Below, in pieces: positions 6,983 to 16,683 of a DNA stretch of 64,000 bases. The translations under genes were made by a program, and so were the position numbers. Every line of letters begins with the position of its first letter. The stretch's first letter is position 1. The notes under the pieces were generated by a model. The model was not told the DNA's origin. It ran no database searches and worked only from the letters and a program-made list of their open reading frames with translations. Source of the DNA: Actinobacteria bacterium OV320 (lineage in GTDB: Bacteria; Actinomycetota; Actinomycetes; Streptomycetales; Streptomycetaceae); NCBI GenBank assembly GCA_001298545.1, contig LJCX01000031.1, forward strand, positions 496,001-560,000, read 5' to 3'.

Positions 6983-8568
6983 ACGGGGAACCGTCGTGGG
7001 GCCACGCACAGCAGCACCAGGAAGGCGAGTGCGGCCGCGCAGGCCGCGCCCAGGTAGACGGCGTGCACGGCGCTCGCGACGGCGTCCCGGACGGCCTCGG
7101 GTGCCGTTTCGGCGGCGAGGGCGCGGGTGACGGAGTCCAGATCGCCCGCGCCGCCCAGCCGGGCCGCCAGCACCCCGTTGGCGACCGCTCCGAACACCGA
7201 CGCGCCGATCGTCTGCCCGGTCTGACGGCAGAACAGCACGGACGCGGTCGTGGTGCCGCGTTCCGACCAGCCCACGGTCGACTGCACGCCGACCAGGAGC
7301 GGAAGCTGGAAGAGGCCCAGCGCGGCGCCGAGCAGCAGCATCAGCAGGGCCGGCTGCCAGGCCTGGCCGGGATACGGCAGGAGCGGGAACGCGAGCAGGA
7401 TCAGCGTCGCCGCGCCGATGCCCAGCAGCGCCGTGTCCCGGAAACCGATGCGCCGGTAGACGTGCTGGCTGAGGGCGGCGGACAGCGGCCAGCTCAGGGT
7501 CCAGACGGAGAGGACGAACCCGGCGGTCACCGGCCCCAGGCCCAGCACCGACTGGGCGTACGTCGGCAGGAACACCGTAGGGGCCACCATCAGCAGGCCC
7601 AGCGCGCCGAGCGCGAGGTTGACCGCCGCGATCGTGCGGCGGCGCCATACCCAGCCCGGGATGATCGGCTCCGCCGCCCGGCGTTCGATGACGACGACGA
7701 GCCCGGCCAGCGCCAGCCCGGCGCCGAACAGGGCGAGGGACGGCGCCGACAGCCACGGCCACGCCACCCCGCCCTGCACCAGCGCGGTCAGCAGCACCCC
7801 GCCGCACGCGAACACCGCCAGCGCACCCGCCCAGTCGACACGCGCGCGTGCACGCGTGGCGCCACGCGTCGCGCGTAGCCGCGACCCGCCACGCGCGTGT
7901 GGAGGCGTCTTCTGCGCGGACGGCGACGACTGCCGCTGCGGCTCGTGCAGATGACGGACGATCAGCCACAACGCCACCGCCCCGATGGGCAGGTTGATGA
8001 GGAAGATCCAGCGCCAGTCCGCGTAGGCGGCGAGGAGCCCGCCCAGGCCGGGGCCCGCGACCGCCGAGACCGCCCACACCGTGGACAGCTTCGACTGGAT
8101 CTTCGGCCGCTCCTTCAGCGGGTACAGGTCGGCGGCGAGCGTCTGCACCGTGCCCTGCAACGCCCCGCCGCCCAGGCCCTGCACGATGCGGAACGCGATC
8201 AGCGCCCCCATGTTCCACGCCACGGCGCACAGCAGCGAGCCGAGCAGGAAGAGGGCCGCCCCGGCGACCAGCACCGGTTTGCGGCCGAAGGTGTCGGACA
8301 GCTTGCCGTAGACCGGCAGGGTGACCGTCACGGCGAGCAGATAGCCGGAGAACAGCCAGGAGAAGACGGAGAACCCGCCCAGGTCGCCGACGATCTGCGG
8401 GACGGCCGTGGAGACCACGGTGGAGTCGAGGGCGGCCAGCGCCATGGAGAGCATGAGGGCGGCGACGACCGCTCCCCGTCTGCCCGGTGCGGTCGGCCGC
8501 GCGGCCTCGCGTGTCGCCGGTTGGATGTCCCCCACCTGATGCCCCCGTATCTCCCGTGCCCCTTGCAT
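6970..8568 (-). CDS. MFS transporter, DHA2 (EmrB/QacA) drug exporter type
   Basis: A 532-residue inner-membrane protein with about 14 predicted helices, as in EmrB/QacA proton-driven multidrug exporters. Family motifs are LDSTVVSTAVPQIVGDLGG in the first helix region, KLSDTFGRKPVLV (motif A), FRIVQGLGGGALQG, and VAGPGLGGLLA (motif C type). A long arginine-rich cytoplasmic loop at about residues 215-245 is encoded by an unusually CG-alternating stretch (7835-7905). The ATG at 8568 has a weak ribosome site; a GTG at 8535 with a G-rich stretch upstream is an alternative start. It is divergent from the ABC exporter at 8958. The substrate is unknown. Confidence 0.87.
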   Translation of the reverse strand: MQGAREIRGHQVGDIQPATREAARPTAPGRRGAVVAALMLSMALAALDSTVVSTAVPQIVGDLGGFSVFSWLFSGYLLAVTVTLPVYGKLSDTFGRKPVLVAGAALFLLGSLLCAVAWNMGALIAFRIVQGLGGGALQGTVQTLAADLYPLKERPKIQSKLSTVWAVSAVAGPGLGGLLAAYADWRWIFLINLPIGAVALWLIVRHLHEPQRQSSPSAQKTPPHARGGSRLRATRGATRARARVDWAGALAVFACGGVLLTALVQGGVAWPWLSAPSLALFGAGLALAGLVVVIERRAAEPIIPGWVWRRRTIAAVNLALGALGLLMVAPTVFLPTYAQSVLGLGPVTAGFVLSVWTLSWPLSAALSQHVYRRIGFRDTALLGIGAATLILLAFPLLPYPGQAWQPALLMLLLGAALGLFQLPLLVGVQSTVGWSERGTTTASVLFCRQTGQTIGASVFGAVANGVLAARLGGAGDLDSVTRALAAETAPEAVRDAVASAVHAVYLGAACAAALAFLVLLCVAPRRFPVLTD

Positions 8569-8957
8569 CTAACTGCCGGGGGTCAGCTTCCCACTTGACC
8601 CTCGCGTCGCGGGAGGGTGGAGCCTGGCCGGGCCGGAGGGTGGAGACAACCCCGAAGGACCCTCCACCCCGCGGTGGACGGCCCCTAGGGGTACCTCCGT
8701 ACTACGGCTCGGGGAGGGTTCGTACTGCCGGAGGAGGAGAGGGGCGGGGTTCCGTCCTTAACCTGGCTTTACGCCGCTGGGGGGCGGCCGGCACCACTTC
8801 CGGGGGGTGGGGTTAACCCCCCGGAAAGACGGGCCCGAGCACCAGCGCGAGGGACCCCCTTCCGCCGACAGACTCTTCGACGTAGCGCCTCGCACCATCC
8901 CTTGCACATCCGAGGCGCCGCTCATCCGCTTCTGGCATACGACATAGGAGACTTACC
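8569..8957. promoter_or_regulatory. 389-bp divergent intergenic region with repeats and hairpin
   Basis: No convincing gene lies here. It must hold the promoters of the MFS gene (leftward) and the ABC exporter (rightward). A direct repeat GGAGGGTGGAG occurs at 8612-8622 and 8635-8645, with an inverted partner CCCTCCACC near 8660. Further right is a perfect 11-bp inverted repeat, TTCCGGGGGGT at 8798-8808 and its complement at 8816-8826, around a 7-base loop containing GGTTA. The hairpin could be an attenuator or an operator. A TAGGAG site precedes the GTG at 8958. Confidence 0.5.
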
Positions 8958-9746
8958 GTGACTTCGGCTGTGACCATTCCCAGGCACGGGGGCACTGGAG
9001 GGCGTACGGCCGTAGCCGCGCGGGCGCGGCAGGTCGTCAAGGCGTACGGATCCGGTGAGACCCGCGTCGTCGCCCTGGACCACGTCGACGTGGACATCGC
9101 CCGCGGTCAGTTCACCGCGATCATGGGCCCCTCGGGGTCCGGCAAGTCCACGCTGATGCACTGCCTCGCCGGTCTCGACACCGTCTCGTCCGGGCAGATC
9201 TACCTGGACGAGACCGAGATCACCGGGCTCAAGGACAAGAAGCTCACCAAGCTGCGCCGGGACCGGATCGGGTTCATCTTCCAGGCGTTCAACCTGCTGC
9301 CCACGCTCAACGCGATAGAGAACATCACGCTGCCGATGGACATCGCCGGCCGCAAGCCGGACAAGGCGTGGCTGAGCCAGGTCGTGGAGACCGTCGGGCT
9401 CGCCGACCGCCTCGGGCACCGGCCCACCCAGCTCTCCGGCGGTCAGCAGCAGCGCGTCGCCGTGGCGCGCGCCCTCGCCGCCCGCCCGGAGATCATCTTC
9501 GGGGACGAGCCGACCGGAAACCTCGACTCGCGCGCGGGCGCCGAGGTCCTGGGCTTCCTGCGCCGCTCGGTGGACGACCTGGGCCAGACCATCGTGATGG
9601 TCACGCACGACCCGGTGGCGGCCTCCTACGCGGACCGGGTGCTGTACCTCGCGGACGGCCGGATCGTCGACGAGATGTTCAAGCCGACCGCCGAGACCGT
9701 CCTGGACCGGATGAAGGACTTCGACGCGCGGGGGCGTACGTCATGA
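8958..9746 (+). CDS. MacB-like ABC transporter ATP-binding protein
   Basis: A 262-residue ATPase of the MacB/LolD/FtsE type. Motifs in order: Walker A GPSGSGKSTL near residue 56, Q-loop in FIFQAFNLLPTL, signature LSGGQQQRVAVARAL, Walker B IIFGDEPTGNLDS, and the switch histidine in MVTHDP. The GTG start has a TAGGAG site. The stop codon overlaps the permease start (ATGA), so the two are coupled. It energises a mechanotransmission-type exporter with the FtsX-like permease that follows. A closely similar ATPase lies at 41027-41797, and both end in almost the same residues (FDA-GRTS), so the two systems are paralogues. Confidence 0.92.
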   Translation: MTSAVTIPRHGGTGGRTAVAARARQVVKAYGSGETRVVALDHVDVDIARGQFTAIMGPSGSGKSTLMHCLAGLDTVSSGQIYLDETEITGLKDKKLTKLRRDRIGFIFQAFNLLPTLNAIENITLPMDIAGRKPDKAWLSQVVETVGLADRLGHRPTQLSGGQQQRVAVARALAARPEIIFGDEPTGNLDSRAGAEVLGFLRRSVDDLGQTIVMVTHDPVAASYADRVLYLADGRIVDEMFKPTAETVLDRMKDFDARGRTS

Positions 9747-12322
9747 CCGTCATGAAGACCTCGATGCGCAACTTCTACGCGCACAAGGGGCGCATGGCCC
9801 TGTCGGCCGTGGCGGTCCTGCTGTCGGTGGCGTTCGTCTGCGGGACGCTCGTCTTCACCGACACGATGAACACCACCTTCGACAAGCTCTTCGCCAGTAC
9901 CTCCTCCGATGTGACGGTGAGCGCCAAGGGCGCCTCGGACACCGGCGAGACGACGTCCGACAACGGGAAGCCGCCGGTCATGCCGGCCTCCGTGCTCGGT
10001 GCGGTCCGCAAGGCGGACGGGGTGAAGTCGGCGGAGGGGACCGTCTTCTCGACCTCCGCGACCGTCGTCGACGCCGACAAGGACAGCCTGTCGCCCACCA
10101 GCGGCGCGCCCACCATCGTCGGCAACTGGAACGGCAACGACGCCCGCACCATGGAGATCACCGACGGTGCGGCGCCCAAGGGCTCCGACCAGGTGATGGT
10201 GGACGCGGACACCGCCGACAAGCACCACCTGAAGCTCGGCGACGAGATCGGGGTGATCACCGCGGTCGGCACGCACACCGCGAAGATCTCCGGCATCGCC
10301 GCCTTCCAGGTCACCAACCCCGGCGCGGCGATCTTCTACCTGGACACGAAGACCGCCCAGGAGGCCCTGGTCGGCGAGTCGAACGTCTACACGAACGTCA
10401 ATGTGACGGCCGCGTCCGGCGTGAGCGACGCGCAGCTGAAGAAGAACGTGGCGGCCGAGATCGGCGGCGGCTACAAGGTGCAGACCGCCAAGGAGACCGC
10501 CGACGCCAACCGCGACAGCGTCGGGGGCTTCCTGGACGTGATGAAGTACGCGATGCTCGGCTTCGCCGGGATCGCCTTCCTCGTCGGCATCTTCCTGATC
10601 ATCAACACCTTCTCGATGCTGGTCGCGCAGCGCACCCGTGAGATCGGCCTGATGCGGGCCATCGGCTCCAGCCGCAAGCAGGTCAACCGGTCCGTTCTCG
10701 CGGAGGCCCTGCTGCTGGGTGTGGTCGGCTCGCTCCTCGGCGTCGGCGCGGGCGTCGGCATCGCGGTCGGGCTGATGAAACTCATGGGCATGACCGGCAT
10801 GAACCTGTCCACGGACGATCTGACGGTCGCCTGGACGACCCCGGTGGTCGGCATGGTCCTCGGCATCGTCGTCACGGTGCTCGCGGCCTACCTCCCGGCC
10901 CGCAGGGCCGGCAAGGTCTCCCCGATGGCCGCGCTGCGCGACGTCGGCGCCCCCGCCGACGCCAGGGCGGGCGCCGTACGGGCCGTCATCGGCCTGCTCC
11001 TCACCGGCGCAGGCGGCCTGGGCCTCTACCTCGCCGCCGCCGCAGACAAGGCCGCCGAGGGCTCGCTCTGGCTCGGCCTGGGCGTGGTGCTGAGCCTGAT
11101 CGGCTTCGTGGTGATCGGCCCGCTGCTGGCGGGCGTGGTGGTCCGGGTGCTGGGCGCGATCGTGCTGCGGCCCCTGGGTCCGGTCGGACGGATGGCGGAG
11201 CGCAACGCGCTGCGCAACCCGCGCCGCACCGGCGCCACGGGCGCGGCCCTGATGATCGGCCTCGCGCTGGTCGCCTGTCTGTCGGTGGTCGGCTCCTCCA
11301 TGGTCGCCTCCGCCACGGAGGAGCTCGACAAGAGCGTCGGCACGGACTTCATCATCCAGAGCGACGGCGGTCAGCTGATGACCCCGCAGGCGGTGCGGGC
11401 CATCAAGTCGACGCCGGGCCTGGAGCGGGTCACCGAGTACAAGTGGACCGAGGCCGACTTCACCACGCCCGACGGCAAGACGCTCGACAAGACGGCGATC
11501 ACGGCGGCCGACCCGACCTACGCGACCGACCTGCGCGTCGAGACCGTCGCCGGCAACCTCGCCGACGCCTACCGGCCCGACTCGATGTCCGTCCACGAGA
11601 AGTTCGCCGAGGACCACGGGATCACCCTCGGGTCCAAGATCGCGGTGGCCTTCAAGAACGGCTCCACGGCCCGGCTGACGGTCCGCGCGATCACCAGTAG
11701 TGACGCCGTCATCGACCAGGGCGCGATGTACACCTCCATCGCCACCCTCAAGAGGTACGTCCCGGCCGACAAGCTGCCGCTCGACGACCTGGTCTTCGCC
11801 ACGGCGAAGGACGGGCAGCAGGACGCCGCGTACACGTCCCTGAAGTCGGCGCTGCACGACTACCCGCAGTACACCGTCCGCGACCAGACCGACTACAAGC
11901 AGGAGCTCAAGGACCAGATCGGGCAGCTGCTCAACCTGATCTACGGCCTGCTCGCCCTCGCGATCATCGTCGCCGTCCTGGGTGTGGTGAACACCCTCGC
12001 GCTGTCGGTGGTGGAGCGCACGAGGGAGATCGGCCTGATGAGGGCGATCGGTCTCTCCCGCCGCCAGCTGCGCCGCATGATCCGCATGGAGTCGGTCGTC
12101 ATCGCCCTCTTCGGCGCCCTCCTGGGCCTCGGTCTGGGCATGGGCTGGGGCGCCACCGCCCAGCAGCTCCTCGCCCTCCAGGGCCTGAACGTCCTCGAGA
12201 TCCCGTGGCCGACGATCATCGGCGTGTTCATCGGCTCCGCCTTCGTGGGCCTGTTCGCCGCCCTGATCCCGGCGTTCCGCGCGGGCCGCATGAACGTCCT
12301 GAACGCGATCGCGACGGACTAG
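9743..12322 (+). CDS. MacB/FtsX-family ABC transporter permease (two FtsX domains)
   Basis: An 859-residue membrane protein. It begins with a short cytoplasmic segment and first helix (GRMALSAVAVLLSVAFVCGT), then a large extracellular MacB-PCD domain, then three helices with the motif TREIGLMRAIGSSRKQV. The arrangement repeats in the second half and ends with a second FtsX domain (VVERTREIGLMRAIGLSRRQLRR). The start is fixed by the ATGA overlap with the ATPase gene. The role is export, or force transmission across the membrane, of an unknown substrate, possibly a lipid or antibiotic-like molecule. A strong terminator follows at 12338. Confidence 0.9.
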   Translation: MTVMKTSMRNFYAHKGRMALSAVAVLLSVAFVCGTLVFTDTMNTTFDKLFASTSSDVTVSAKGASDTGETTSDNGKPPVMPASVLGAVRKADGVKSAEGTVFSTSATVVDADKDSLSPTSGAPTIVGNWNGNDARTMEITDGAAPKGSDQVMVDADTADKHHLKLGDEIGVITAVGTHTAKISGIAAFQVTNPGAAIFYLDTKTAQEALVGESNVYTNVNVTAASGVSDAQLKKNVAAEIGGGYKVQTAKETADANRDSVGGFLDVMKYAMLGFAGIAFLVGIFLIINTFSMLVAQRTREIGLMRAIGSSRKQVNRSVLAEALLLGVVGSLLGVGAGVGIAVGLMKLMGMTGMNLSTDDLTVAWTTPVVGMVLGIVVTVLAAYLPARRAGKVSPMAALRDVGAPADARAGAVRAVIGLLLTGAGGLGLYLAAAADKAAEGSLWLGLGVVLSLIGFVVIGPLLAGVVVRVLGAIVLRPLGPVGRMAERNALRNPRRTGATGAALMIGLALVACLSVVGSSMVASATEELDKSVGTDFIIQSDGGQLMTPQAVRAIKSTPGLERVTEYKWTEADFTTPDGKTLDKTAITAADPTYATDLRVETVAGNLADAYRPDSMSVHEKFAEDHGITLGSKIAVAFKNGSTARLTVRAITSSDAVIDQGAMYTSIATLKRYVPADKLPLDDLVFATAKDGQQDAAYTSLKSALHDYPQYTVRDQTDYKQELKDQIGQLLNLIYGLLALAIIVAVLGVVNTLALSVVERTREIGLMRAIGLSRRQLRRMIRMESVVIALFGALLGLGLGMGWGATAQQLLALQGLNVLEIPWPTIIGVFIGSAFVGLFAALIPAFRAGRMNVLNAIATD

Positions 12323-12337
12323 CACCACCCGAACCAG

Positions 12338-12376
12338 CCCGGCACCGAGAAGAACGGGGGTCTTCTCGGTGCCGGG
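12338..12376 (+). terminator. strong hairpin terminator after ABC exporter
   Basis: A perfect 16-bp stem (left arm beginning CCCGGCACCGAG, right arm ending CGGTGCCGGG) around a 7-base loop, 15 bases after the permease stop. There is no long T-tract, as is usual in Streptomyces. Confidence 0.85.
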
Positions 12377-12634
12377 CTCTCGCGTGTGATTCAGCCGGTC
12401 GGGGGCGCAGCCCCAGGGCCGGGAGGGAAGGGGCGGCGGGGGCGGGGAAAGTCGTGCACGGTCCCCACCGCCCCTGTGGTTGTCCACAGCCCCCGGCGAA
12501 CAACCCCGCCCCGACGTACGCTGGACACCCCCGGCCCGTGACACGCGTCGGGCCCTTCGCGTTGCCCACCCCGGACCCCGGTACGCCCGCCCCCGGACGC
12601 ACCCCGGCCCCTCGGACGGAAAGCCCAGCCCTCC

Positions 12635-15600
12635 ATGAGCCTGCACGGTCTGCTCGACGCCGTCGTCAAGGACACCGCCCTCGCGGAAGCGATCCCCGCG
12701 GCCGCCGACGGCAACCGCATGCACGTCGACCTGGTCGGCCCCCCGGCGGCCCGCCCCTTCGCCATCGCCGCCCTCGCCCGCGAGACCGGCCGCACGGTCC
12801 TCGCCGTGACGGCCACCGGGCGCGAGGCCGAGGACCTGGCCGCCGCCCTGCGCTCGCTGCTCCCACCGGACGGCGTGGTGGAGTACCCCTCCTGGGAGAC
12901 GCTCCCGCACGAGCGCCTCAGCCCGCGCAGCGACACCGTCGGCCGCCGCCTCGCCATCCTGCGCCGCCTCGCCCATCCGCGCCCCGACGACCCGGAGACC
13001 GGCCGGGTCTCCGTCGTCGTGGCGCCGGTCCGCTCGGTACTCCAGCCGCAGGTCAAGGGCCTCGGCGACCTGGAACCGGTGGCTCTGCGCACGGGCCAGA
13101 CCGCCGACCTGAACGACATCGTCGAAGCCCTCGCCGCGGCCGCCTACGCGCGCGTGGAACTCGTCGAGAAGCGCGGCGAGTTCGCCGTACGGGGCGGCAT
13201 CCTGGACGTGTTCCCGCCCACCGAGGAACACCCCCTGCGCGTCGAGTTCTGGGGCGACGACGTGGAGGAGATCCGCTACTTCAAGGTCGCCGACCAGCGC
13301 TCCCTGGAAGTCGCCGAACACGGCGTGTGGGCCCCGCCGTGCCGTGAACTCCTGTTGACGGAAGAGGTGCGCGCGCGTGCGGGTGCCCTCGCCGAGGAGC
13401 ACCCCGAGCTGGGCGAGCTGCTCGGCAGGATCGCCGAGGGCATCGCCGTCGAGGGCATGGAGTCCCTCGCCCCGGTGCTGGTCGACGACATGGAGCTGCT
13501 GATCGACGTCCTGCCCGAGGGCGCGATGGCCGTCGTCTGCGACCCGGAGCGGGTACGCACGCGTGCCACCGACCTCGTGGCGACGTCCCAGGAGTTCCTC
13601 CAGGCGTCCTGGGCGGCCACCGCCGGCGGCGGCGAGGCACCCATCGACGTCGGCGCGGCCTCCCTGTGGTCCATCGCGGACGTCCGTGACCACGCGCGCG
13701 AGCTGGACATGATGTGGTGGTCGGTGTCGCCGTTCGCGGCCGACGAGTCGTTCACAGATGCCGCTGACGCGGCGGGGTCCGCCGACACCCTCAAGCTCGG
13801 CATGCACGCCCCCGAGACCTACCGGGGCGACACCGCGAAGGCGCTGGCCGACACCAAGGGCTGGCTGGCCGACGGCTGGCGCGTCGCCTTCGTCACCGAG
13901 GCGCACGGCCCGGCGGCCCGCACGGTCGAGGTGCTCGGCGGCGAAGGCGTCGCGGCCCGCCTCGACGCGGACCTGACCGAGCTGAGTCCCTCCGTCGTCC
14001 ACGTCTCCTGCGGCTCGATCGACTACGGCTTCGTCGACCCGGCGCTCCGCCTCGCCGTGCTCACGGAGACCGACCTGTCCGGCCAGAAGGCGGCCGGCAA
14101 GGACGGCGCGCGCATGCCCGCGCGCCGCAGGAAGACCATCGATCCGCTCACCCTGGAGGCGGGCGACTACATCGTCCACGAGCAGCACGGCGTGGGCCGC
14201 TACATCGAGATGGTGCAGCGCACGGTCCAGGGCGCCACGCGCGAGTACCTGGTCGTGGAGTACGCGCCCGCCAAGCGCGGCCAGCCCGGCGACCGTCTCT
14301 ACATCCCGACCGACCAGCTGGAGCAGATCACCAAGTACGTCGGCGGCGAGGCGCCCACGCTGCACCGCCTCGGCGGCGCCGACTGGACGAAGACCAAGGC
14401 GCGCGCGAAGAAGGCGGTCAAGGAGATCGCCGCCGACCTGATCAAGCTGTACAGCGCGCGGATGGCGGCCCCCGGCCACGCCTTCGGCACGGACACCCCC
14501 TGGCAGCGCGAACTGGAGGACGCCTTCCCCTACGCGGAGACGCCCGACCAGCTCACGACCATCGCCGAGGTCAAGGACGACATGGAGAAGACGGTCCCGA
14601 TGGACCGCCTGATCTGCGGTGACGTCGGCTACGGCAAGACGGAGATCGCCGTCCGGGCCGCCTTCAAGGCCGTCCAGGACGGCAAGCAGGTCGCCGTCCT
14701 GGTGCCCACCACCCTCCTGGTGCAGCAGCACTTCGGCACGTTCAGCGAGCGGTACGCGCAGTTCCCGGTGAAGGTCAGGGCGCTCTCCCGCTTCCAGACG
14801 GACACGGAGGCGAAGGCCACCCTGGAGGGGCTGCACGAGGGCGCGGTGGACATCGTCATCGGCACCCACCGGCTGTTCTCCTCCGAGACGAAGTTCAAGG
14901 ACCTCGGCCTGGTCATCGTCGACGAGGAACAGCGCTTCGGCGTCGAGCACAAGGAGCAGCTGAAGAAGCTGCGCGCGAACGTGGACGTCCTGACGATGTC
15001 GGCGACCCCGATCCCCAGGACGCTGGAGATGGCGGTGACGGGCATCCGCGAGATGTCGACGATCACCACGCCCCCGGAGGAGCGCCACCCGGTGCTCACC
15101 TTCGTCGGCCCCTACGAGCAGAAGCAGATCGGCGCCGCCATCCGCCGTGAACTGCTGCGTGAGGGCCAGGTGTTCTACATCCACAACCGGGTCGAGTCGA
15201 TCGACCGCGCGGCGGCGAAACTGCGCGAGATCGTGCCCGAGGCGCGCATCGCCACCGCCCACGGCCAGATGTCGGAGACGGCCCTGGAGCAGGTGGTCGT
15301 CGACTTCTGGGAGAAGAAGTTCGATGTGCTCGTCTCGACGACGATCGTCGAGTCCGGCATCGACATCTCCAACGCGAACACGCTGATCGTGGAGCGCGGC
15401 GACACCTTCGGCCTCTCCCAGCTGCACCAGCTGCGCGGCCGGGTCGGACGAGGGCGCGAGCGCGGCTACGCCTACTTCCTCTACCCCCCGGAGAAGCCCC
15501 TCACGGAGACCGCTCACGAGCGTCTCGCCACGATCGCCCAGCACACCGAGATGGGCGCGGGCATGTACGTGGCGATGAAGGACCTGGAGATCCGGGGCGC

Positions 15601-16192
15601 CGGAAACCTGCTCGGCGGCGAACAGTCCGGTCACATCGCGGGTGTCGGCTTCGACCTGTACGTCCGCATGGTCGGCGAGGCCGTGGCGGACTACCGGCGC
15701 CAGCTGGAGTCCGGCGGGGTCGAGGAGGAGCCGCCGCTCGAGGTCAAGATCGAGCTGCCCGTCGACGCGCACGTCCCGCACGACTACGCGCCCGGCGAGC
15801 GGCTGCGCCTCCAGGCCTACCGGGCCATCGCCTCGGCCAACTCGGAGGACGACGTCAAGGCCGTCCGCGAGGAACTCGTCGACCGCTACGGCAAGTTGCC
15901 GGAACCGGTGGAGAACCTGCTGCTGGTGGCGGGTCTGCGGATGCTGGCACGCGCGTGTGGCGTCGGCGAGATCGTGCTCCAGGGTCCCAACATCCGCTTC
16001 GCGCCGGTGGAGTTGCGCGAGTCCCAGGAGCTGCGCCTCAAGCGGCTCTACCCCGGGACCGTCCTCAAGCCGGCCGCGCACCAGATCCTGGTGCCCCGCC
16101 CGAAGACCGCGAAGGTCGGCGGCAAGCCGCTGGTCGGACGCGAACTGCTGGGCTGGGTGGGCGAGCTGCTGGCGACGGTGCTGGGGTCGTAG
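12635..16192 (+). CDS. mfd: transcription-repair coupling factor
   Basis: An 1185-residue Mfd translocase that removes stalled RNA polymerase and recruits UvrA. Order of parts: UvrB-like N-terminal module (LFPPDGV-type stretch, EYPSWETLPHERLSPRSD; residues about 90-110), a second UvrB-like stretch (RGGILDVFPPTEEHPLRVEF), and the RNA-polymerase-interacting domain near residue 510 (GDYIVHEQHGVGRYIEM). The RecG-like motor follows, with Walker A GDVGYGKTE near 661, DEEQ box IVDEEQRFG near 760, then SATPIPRTL and the QLRGRVGRG motif. The TRG region (GAGNLLGGEQSGHI) and the C-terminal regulatory domain complete it. The length is standard. The ATG at 12635 opens the conserved MSLHGLLDAV. It is a housekeeping gene, alone between the ABC exporter and the convergent MerR gene. 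Confidence 0.97.
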   Translation: MSLHGLLDAVVKDTALAEAIPAAADGNRMHVDLVGPPAARPFAIAALARETGRTVLAVTATGREAEDLAAALRSLLPPDGVVEYPSWETLPHERLSPRSDTVGRRLAILRRLAHPRPDDPETGRVSVVVAPVRSVLQPQVKGLGDLEPVALRTGQTADLNDIVEALAAAAYARVELVEKRGEFAVRGGILDVFPPTEEHPLRVEFWGDDVEEIRYFKVADQRSLEVAEHGVWAPPCRELLLTEEVRARAGALAEEHPELGELLGRIAEGIAVEGMESLAPVLVDDMELLIDVLPEGAMAVVCDPERVRTRATDLVATSQEFLQASWAATAGGGEAPIDVGAASLWSIADVRDHARELDMMWWSVSPFAADESFTDAADAAGSADTLKLGMHAPETYRGDTAKALADTKGWLADGWRVAFVTEAHGPAARTVEVLGGEGVAARLDADLTELSPSVVHVSCGSIDYGFVDPALRLAVLTETDLSGQKAAGKDGARMPARRRKTIDPLTLEAGDYIVHEQHGVGRYIEMVQRTVQGATREYLVVEYAPAKRGQPGDRLYIPTDQLEQITKYVGGEAPTLHRLGGADWTKTKARAKKAVKEIAADLIKLYSARMAAPGHAFGTDTPWQRELEDAFPYAETPDQLTTIAEVKDDMEKTVPMDRLICGDVGYGKTEIAVRAAFKAVQDGKQVAVLVPTTLLVQQHFGTFSERYAQFPVKVRALSRFQTDTEAKATLEGLHEGAVDIVIGTHRLFSSETKFKDLGLVIVDEEQRFGVEHKEQLKKLRANVDVLTMSATPIPRTLEMAVTGIREMSTITTPPEERHPVLTFVGPYEQKQIGAAIRRELLREGQVFYIHNRVESIDRAAAKLREIVPEARIATAHGQMSETALEQVVVDFWEKKFDVLVSTTIVESGIDISNANTLIVERGDTFGLSQLHQLRGRVGRGRERGYAYFLYPPEKPLTETAHERLATIAQHTEMGAGMYVAMKDLEIRGAGNLLGGEQSGHIAGVGFDLYVRMVGEAVADYRRQLESGGVEEEPPLEVKIELPVDAHVPHDYAPGERLRLQAYRAIASANSEDDVKAVREELVDRYGKLPEPVENLLLVAGLRMLARACGVGEIVLQGPNIRFAPVELRESQELRLKRLYPGTVLKPAAHQILVPRPKTAKVGGKPLVGRELLGWVGELLATVLGS

Positions 16193-16221
16193 GCCGCGGC
16201 GGTCGTAGCGCGCGATCGTCC

Positions 16222-16683
16222 TCAGGCCACCGGTCGGATCCGTCCGCCAGTGGCCTCGGCCAGTGCCGCCGCGAGCCGGTCGCGGACCGAGACCTGGGCC
16301 GCGATCCGCTCGTCCATGACCGCGAGACGCCGCAGCGCGACCGCCAGATTGCGGCCGCGCGGCGGTGACGCCGTCACGTCCCGGTCCAGGCACGGCAGGA
16401 AGACGCGCGCGTCGTCCAAGGTGAGCCCCGCGTCCACCAGATGACGGATGTTGCGGACGCGGACGACGACGGCGGGGTCGTAGAGCCGGTAGCCGTTGGC
16501 GGCCCGCTCGGAGACGATGAGCCCCGCCTGTTCGTAGTGCCGCAGCGCCCGCGGCGAGACACCGGTCGCCCTGCCGACCTCACCGATGCGCAGCGCGCGC
16601 CCGGGCGGACGGGAGCTTTCCTCGCCGGGGCGCAATCGGTCGTCGTCGTCCGGGCCGGTCCGCTGCATGCGCGCCAGTCTCAT
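16222..16683 (-). CDS. MerR family transcriptional regulator
   Basis: A 153-residue regulator. After a 30-residue polar leader comes the MerR winged helix: ALRIGEVGRATGVSPRALRHYEQAGLI, then ANGYRLYDPAVVVRVRNIRHLVDAGLTLDDAR. A short coiled coil follows. No effector-binding cysteines of the SoxR kind are evident. The start at 16683 is chosen because it shares ATGA with the stop of the upstream SDR gene; a second ATG at 16668 is possible. It forms an operon with the SDR and probably controls it and itself through the MerR-type site at 17459-17480. Confidence 0.87.
   Translation of the reverse strand: MRLARMQRTGPDDDDRLRPGEESSRPPGRALRIGEVGRATGVSPRALRHYEQAGLIVSERAANGYRLYDPAVVVRVRNIRHLVDAGLTLDDARVFLPCLDRDVTASPPRGRNLAVALRRLAVMDERIAAQVSVRDRLAAALAEATGGRIRPVA

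Noticed and set aside
9626..16393. Very long minus-strand open frame (over 2200 codons) opposite the ABC exporter and mfd
   Set aside because: It is the antisense shadow of well-recognised genes, rich in Arg/Gly/Val/Asp with no domain. Long antisense frames are expected in high-GC codon usage.
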